From: Marivita lacus
GTDB taxonomy: Bacteria > Pseudomonadota > Alphaproteobacteria > Rhodobacterales > Rhodobacteraceae
Reading direction: 5' to 3'
DNA length: 64,000 nucleotides
NCBI RefSeq assembly: GCF_014637725.1
Contig: NZ_BMFC01000001.1
Coordinates: 498,632-562,631, forward strand
Shown here: piece by piece, positions 60,625 to 64,000 of the stretch
Position numbering within the stretch: position 1 is the stretch's first letter
How the letters are laid out: every line of letters starts with the position of its first letter
The notes under the pieces: model-generated
Told to the model about the DNA's origin: nothing
The model's database searches: none
Seen by the model: only the letters and a program-made list of their open reading frames with translations
Position numbers and translations under genes: made by a program

Positions 60625-61471
60625 ACGCCACGGCAAACGACTTTCGCTGACCGAGCGCAGGGTTTGCAAAACCTTAACGCTCCGGAGGCACCTTCCCCCA
60701 CACAAAGCGCTTTGAGCGGCAAGGGTCACTCCCATACCGCGACACTACAAAACTGACACTTCTCTCATATGCCGGAAGGCTGACCTTGAGAGACCGGTCT
60801 TCACAGGCTCCGGCACCCCCGGAGTACAGGTCGCCCGTTAAATCGGGGATTTGAGAGAACCGTCAGGCCCAACAGGGCGGCGCCGCTTCCTCTCCAATAC
60901 CACCGCCACCCTCGGGATCGATCCGAGGACCTCGGGACACGTCAGATCACCGGGCCACACCCGGGGATGACGATGACCCGTGCGCGCGATCATGGCTCGC
61001 CTACTGGCCATCATCCTTGCCATTTCTGCATCCAGACGACCAAACGACTCGCCCCGGCGTCACAAAACACCGACACATGCCTCACGCCGCGGGTCGCGGC
61101 TGCTCTCGCTCCGGTGTTTGCATTGAAACAATGGGCTTTTTTCGAACGGTCACATTTTGTTGACACGTCGCAGGACACAGGAGATCTCGCCATTCCGTCA
61201 CGCGACGGTGTCAAATCCTTCCAGCCGCGACCGCCCAAAACCCCATGAAATCCGGGCTCGCACCGCGCCTGTGCAGCATCGCGCAAGGGGGGGGGACCGC
61301 CCACCCCTCGCGTCAAGTCCACGTTTGCGAGAGCGCCCGTGCACGAGCTGTGAGTTCAAAGCCCGCCGAGCCGGGCCTAGCTTGATCGGTGTCGGACACA
61401 CAGACCGGCACAGCAGATCACCGAAACCGCGCCACGGCGCAGCAACCCAACCCAGAAAAAGGACCAAAAAC

Positions 61472-61678
61472 ATGAAAACCCTCATCGCAACAACCGCACT
61501 TGTCCTTACAGCCTTCTCCGCCTCCGCCATGATCGACACTTCCGCGATCGAGCAATACGCGCCGAACGCCGATGTCGCGGCCCTGACCGACGCCGAGGTC
61601 AACACCATCCTGTCCGTCATCCACTCGAGCGACAGCGAAGGCGAAAAGCGCGCACTCGTCCAGGCCCTCGTCAAGTGA
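61472..61678 (+). CDS. Small secreted protein, unknown function
   Basis: This 68-residue protein has a signal peptide (residues 1-19, ending SASA) and a mature part of about 49 residues that is acidic and helical (DVAALTDAEVNTILSVIHSSD). A purine-rich AAAAAGGACC ribosome site precedes ATG 61472; the longer in-frame reading upstream is not credible. Two hairpins follow. Short exported proteins of this type occur in Rhodobacteraceae without known function. Confidence 0.75.
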   Translation: MKTLIATTALVLTAFSASAMIDTSAIEQYAPNADVAALTDAEVNTILSVIHSSDSEGEKRALVQALVK

Positions 61679-61713
61679 GCATGGACCGGCCCCAATGGGC
61701 CAAACACCAAATC

Positions 61714-61781
61714 CCGCGACGCGGCCTCTGAACAGGCCCCGTCGCGGAAGATGGAAAAGGCCGCCCCATCCGGGCGGCCTT
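61714..61781. terminator. Bidirectional terminator pair
   Basis: CCGCGACG...CGTCGCGG (61714-61747) serves the small secreted gene, and AAGGCCGCCC / GGGCGGCCTT (61757-61781), followed on the minus strand by TTTTCC, serves the glycosyltransferase gene ending at 61800. Confidence 0.65.
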
Positions 61782-61799
61782 CAATGTCTCGGCGGCATC

Positions 61800-64000
61800 C
61801 TAGTGCGCGGTCTCGCCGCTGAGTTCGACAGTGAAGAACCAGTCCTCGTTCGGGTCTTTGCGCAGAACCTCGTCCGGCACCACTTCAGGCCCCGACAGAA
61901 ACACGTTCGACCCGAAATGCATGTGCAACCGCGACAGCTTTTCAAGCCGATCGCCGGTCAAATCCGCATAGAAACCGGCGTAGTTTCCGGTCGCCCGAAG
62001 CGCGTCGATCTTGTCCCGATGCGCCGCAACCGCGCTGTCGTGGGCGGCGCGGATCTCCGGATCGGCCAGCAGCCGCGCCAGTTCTTCCCGCATCAGTGGC
62101 AGTCGCGTTTGGATCGACAGATCTTCCTCGAAATTGTTGTTCATCCGGAACCAGTAGGCCAGCCCCTGATCCCGGTCGACATGGTTCACGCGTCCGCGGT
62201 CACGCTTGACGAGAAAGCTCTCGGCAGAGCGCACGGCGTAGTGATTGAGCTGCACCAGATCATAGCCATAGGTCTCGGTCGTCGAGCGCCAGCCATTTCG
62301 GAACATCTCGCGGGGCAGCGGCTTGCCCGACCCGTTGACCCAGTTGATCTCTTCCCAAAGCTGCGGGTTCAGCCCCTTGGGCCGGTGAACGCCCATCTTC
62401 TTGAACAAGCCGATATTCCGGAACAGCGTCTTGAAGCCCCAGGCCTGATGCGGCTTGCGCGCGAATTCGGGCGCGCAGCGCAGGAACTGTTCGGTGATCG
62501 GCCGGTCCTCGTATTCATGCACGTCGCAATTGCCGAAGAGCCGCCATGTCATCGCGATCATGTTGGCATCCGGCACGGCATCAAAGAGCGCATCCAGCGT
62601 GCCGTCACCCACCTTGATGTTCACGAACTCATCGACGTCGATACAGGTCAGCCACGCGGCGTTCTTGACCAAGGGTTCATCATCCGACGCGTGCAAGGCG
62701 GCGTGCTGCGGTTTGAGACCACTTTCGCGGAACGGATTTTCGCGGTGCTGCACGAACCCCTTGCGTTCCAGCGTCCGGAGCATCGTGTCGGTGCCATCGG
62801 TGCAATCATTGGTGTAAACCAGAATGTCGTCGAACCCGATGGCCCGGTGATAGGCCAGCCACTCGAGGATGAACGGCCCCTCGTTCTTCATCGTGGTGAC
62901 GATGACCCGACGCCCCTTGCCTCTGGGCAACGCGTCGGTGGCGAGTTCCGGCATCCGCACGGGTTTGTGGCCCCAGTGGTGCTCGGACATCTCCAGCAGC
63001 GGCGGGTGTTCGATGAGCGAGGTCTTGGGCACGATCTTTGAGATCGACGGCGTCGGGTGCCGCAGCGCCATGTGCCGGTAGAACAGCTGCGTGCGGCGTC
63101 TGTCGGGCACCGCGTTCCCGATCCGGATCATCCGCCAGATCGCGGCCTCGGGCGCCTTGGCCGGTGCGATACACCAGCGCTGTCGCCCGCTTTTCGAGTC
63201 GAACTGCACACAGATGTGATCGGCAAAACGGGTCGGGTCGTCCTTGCGCACGCGCCACGGGTAGCAATGCCGCCCGAAGAGCGCAATCAGACCGCCCTCA
63301 GCCTCCACCGCGCTGTCGAACACGTTTGGCGCATCCGGCGGCAAAAGGTCGTGCACGTCGATATTGCATACCGCCCGCGCCTGCCCGAGGAACCGCGCGC
63401 GCAGGATTTCGTACAGCGACATCGCGCCAAGCGGCGAGTCCCAGGGCGATGGCGGTGGCACCTCCATCCGGTCCTTGCCGGGGGCTTCGGGCACGCAGAA
63501 GGGGTGCGCCTCGGCGGGGGCATCGGTTCGCCCCAATGGCAGATCGCTGGTCAGGATGGTCACATCGCACCCCAGAGACAGGCGCTCCATCTCGGCGGCA
63601 AGCTGCGCGGCAAATTCGGGGTCTGTCCCCGGTTGCGCCCGGTCCACGATGACCGCCGCCTGAAGCGACTGGGTCTGTACATGGTGTTGCAGCCAGACCG
63701 CAACAGTCTGTGCATTCTCGCCATTGCGCACCGCGGCGATGCAGTTCAGCCCTTCGAACCGGTCCTGTTCCGACGCGGCCAGCATGATCTCCACAGGCGC
63801 GCCGTTCAGCGTCAGTCGCAGGTCGCCATCCTCGGACAGTGGATAGGTGACGCAGGCAGCACCGCCGACACTGGCCTGAGACAATGGCGCGACCCCATCC
63901 GCATGGGCAAGCGCTGCAACATCGCTGCCCGCCGCAAGAAACAGCGTCGCACAGGGCTGGCCATCCTGCAGCACCGATACGGCGTCCAGAACCGTGATCG
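61800..64000 (-). CDS. Two-part glycosyltransferase (family 2/92-like), 5' end outside window
   Basis: The frame is open through the right edge of the window, so the N-terminus is missing; a GTG at 63974 is unlikely to be the real start. About 730 residues are visible. The first half is of unknown fold. The second half, from about residue 350 (RRVIVTTMKNEGPFILEWLAYHRAIGFD), is a Glyco_tranf_2_4/GT92-like domain with the DxD-type CIDVDEFVN. It probably adds a sugar to a surface polysaccharide or protein. It ends in a clear terminator. Donor unknown. Confidence 0.75.
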   Translation of the reverse strand, partial: ITVLDAVSVLQDGQPCATLFLAAGSDVAALAHADGVAPLSQASVGGAACVTYPLSEDGDLRLTLNGAPVEIMLAASEQDRFEGLNCIAAVRNGENAQTVAVWLQHHVQTQSLQAAVIVDRAQPGTDPEFAAQLAAEMERLSLGCDVTILTSDLPLGRTDAPAEAHPFCVPEAPGKDRMEVPPPSPWDSPLGAMSLYEILRARFLGQARAVCNIDVHDLLPPDAPNVFDSAVEAEGGLIALFGRHCYPWRVRKDDPTRFADHICVQFDSKSGRQRWCIAPAKAPEAAIWRMIRIGNAVPDRRRTQLFYRHMALRHPTPSISKIVPKTSLIEHPPLLEMSEHHWGHKPVRMPELATDALPRGKGRRVIVTTMKNEGPFILEWLAYHRAIGFDDILVYTNDCTDGTDTMLRTLERKGFVQHRENPFRESGLKPQHAALHASDDEPLVKNAAWLTCIDVDEFVNIKVGDGTLDALFDAVPDANMIAMTWRLFGNCDVHEYEDRPITEQFLRCAPEFARKPHQAWGFKTLFRNIGLFKKMGVHRPKGLNPQLWEEINWVNGSGKPLPREMFRNGWRSTTETYGYDLVQLNHYAVRSAESFLVKRDRGRVNHVDRDQGLAYWFRMNNNFEEDLSIQTRLPLMREELARLLADPEIRAAHDSAVAAHRDKIDALRATGNYAGFYADLTGDRLEKLSRLHMHFGSNVFLSGPEVVPDEVLRKDPNEDWFFTVELSGETAH

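Larger units (their letters stand above)
60534..61471. other. Hairpin-rich intergenic region, no convincing gene
   Basis: These 938 bases hold two perfect stem-loops (listed separately), the 12-base palindrome CAAAGCGCTTTG at 60703-60714 that resembles a LacI-type operator core, a direct repeat TTGAGAGA followed by A/C-CCGT near 60786 and 60851, a CTCCGG hairpin near 60808, and a run of G near 61290. Short open frames on both strands lack ribosome sites and have arginine-rich translations typical of noise. A structured RNA or long leader of the next gene is possible. Confidence 0.4.

Noticed and set aside
58221-60722. 833-codon open frame antisense to isocitrate dehydrogenase
   Set aside because: It mirrors the codon positions of a clear icd gene in high-GC DNA; the translation is rich in Arg, His and Gly and matches no family.
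60838-61248. Two short open frames in the icd-downstream gap
   Set aside because: They have no ribosome site and Arg/Pro/His-rich translations; they overlap each other on opposite strands.

Overview
The window looks like chromosome of a marine alphaproteobacterium of the Roseobacter group (Rhodobacteraceae). The evidence is the high GC content with strong third-position bias, long runs of overlapping catabolic genes, and the marker set: Xsc with a SoeABC-type sulfite dehydrogenase, a TRAP transporter, membrane urate oxidase PuuD, a PuuE-UraD fusion, a beta-hydroxyaspartate cycle operon and monomeric isocitrate dehydrogenase. I saw no rRNA, tRNA, insertion sequence, phage gene or CRISPR array.

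Layout. (1) 1-4109: end of an AAA+ ATPase gene, a DUF6638-type gene and membrane proteins, with two lower-GC genes inserted in the middle, one carrying two HEPN-like RNxxxH motifs. (2) 4250-14958: organosulfonate dissimilation and sulfite oxidation: LacI regulator, soeA / 54-codon gene / soeB / soeC, citrate synthase, pta, ackA, xsc. Xsc gives sulfite and acetyl phosphate; Pta and AckA pass the acetyl group to acetyl-CoA and ATP; citrate synthase takes the acetyl-CoA; Soe oxidises the sulfite. (3) 15267-20146: surface polysaccharide genes (O-antigen ligase-like protein, GT4, degenerate acyltransferase/SGNH protein). (4) 20147-34091: phosphonate use: Opp-type ABC importer, sulfatase/phosphonate monoester hydrolase, LysR, phnW, phnA, phnY and an EamA transporter. 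PhnW-PhnY-PhnA turn 2-aminoethylphosphonate into phosphonoacetaldehyde, phosphonoacetate, then acetate and phosphate. (5) 34093-42794: RpiR regulator and a seven-gene operon (N-formylglutamate amidohydrolase-like enzyme, TRAP transporter, glutamine synthetase-like ligase, aldehyde dehydrogenase, Fe-alcohol dehydrogenase) whose substrate is unknown.

(6) 42847-49156: urate catabolism: puuD, LysR, uraH, puuE-uraD, allA and an NCS2 permease. (7) 49343-50514: secreted PRC-barrel protein and dodecin. (8) 50616-56184: bhcABCD (beta-hydroxyaspartate cycle) with a ureidoglycine aminohydrolase gene just upstream. Urate is degraded to glyoxylate, and the beta-hydroxyaspartate cycle turns glyoxylate and glycine into oxaloacetate, so regions 6 and 8 fit together as one carbon route. 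(9) 56316-64000: nucleotide-sugar epimerase, metallophosphatase, isocitrate dehydrogenase, a 0.9-kb gap rich in hairpins, a small secreted protein, and a glycosyltransferase that runs off the window.

The points most worth following up are the 54-codon membrane gene inside the soe operon, the two-motif HEPN-like insertion, the LacI-type operator before soeA, the shared ATAGGT boxes of the phosphonate genes, the glutamine synthetase/TRAP operon of unknown substrate, and the purine-to-bhc arrangement without a neighbouring bhcR.
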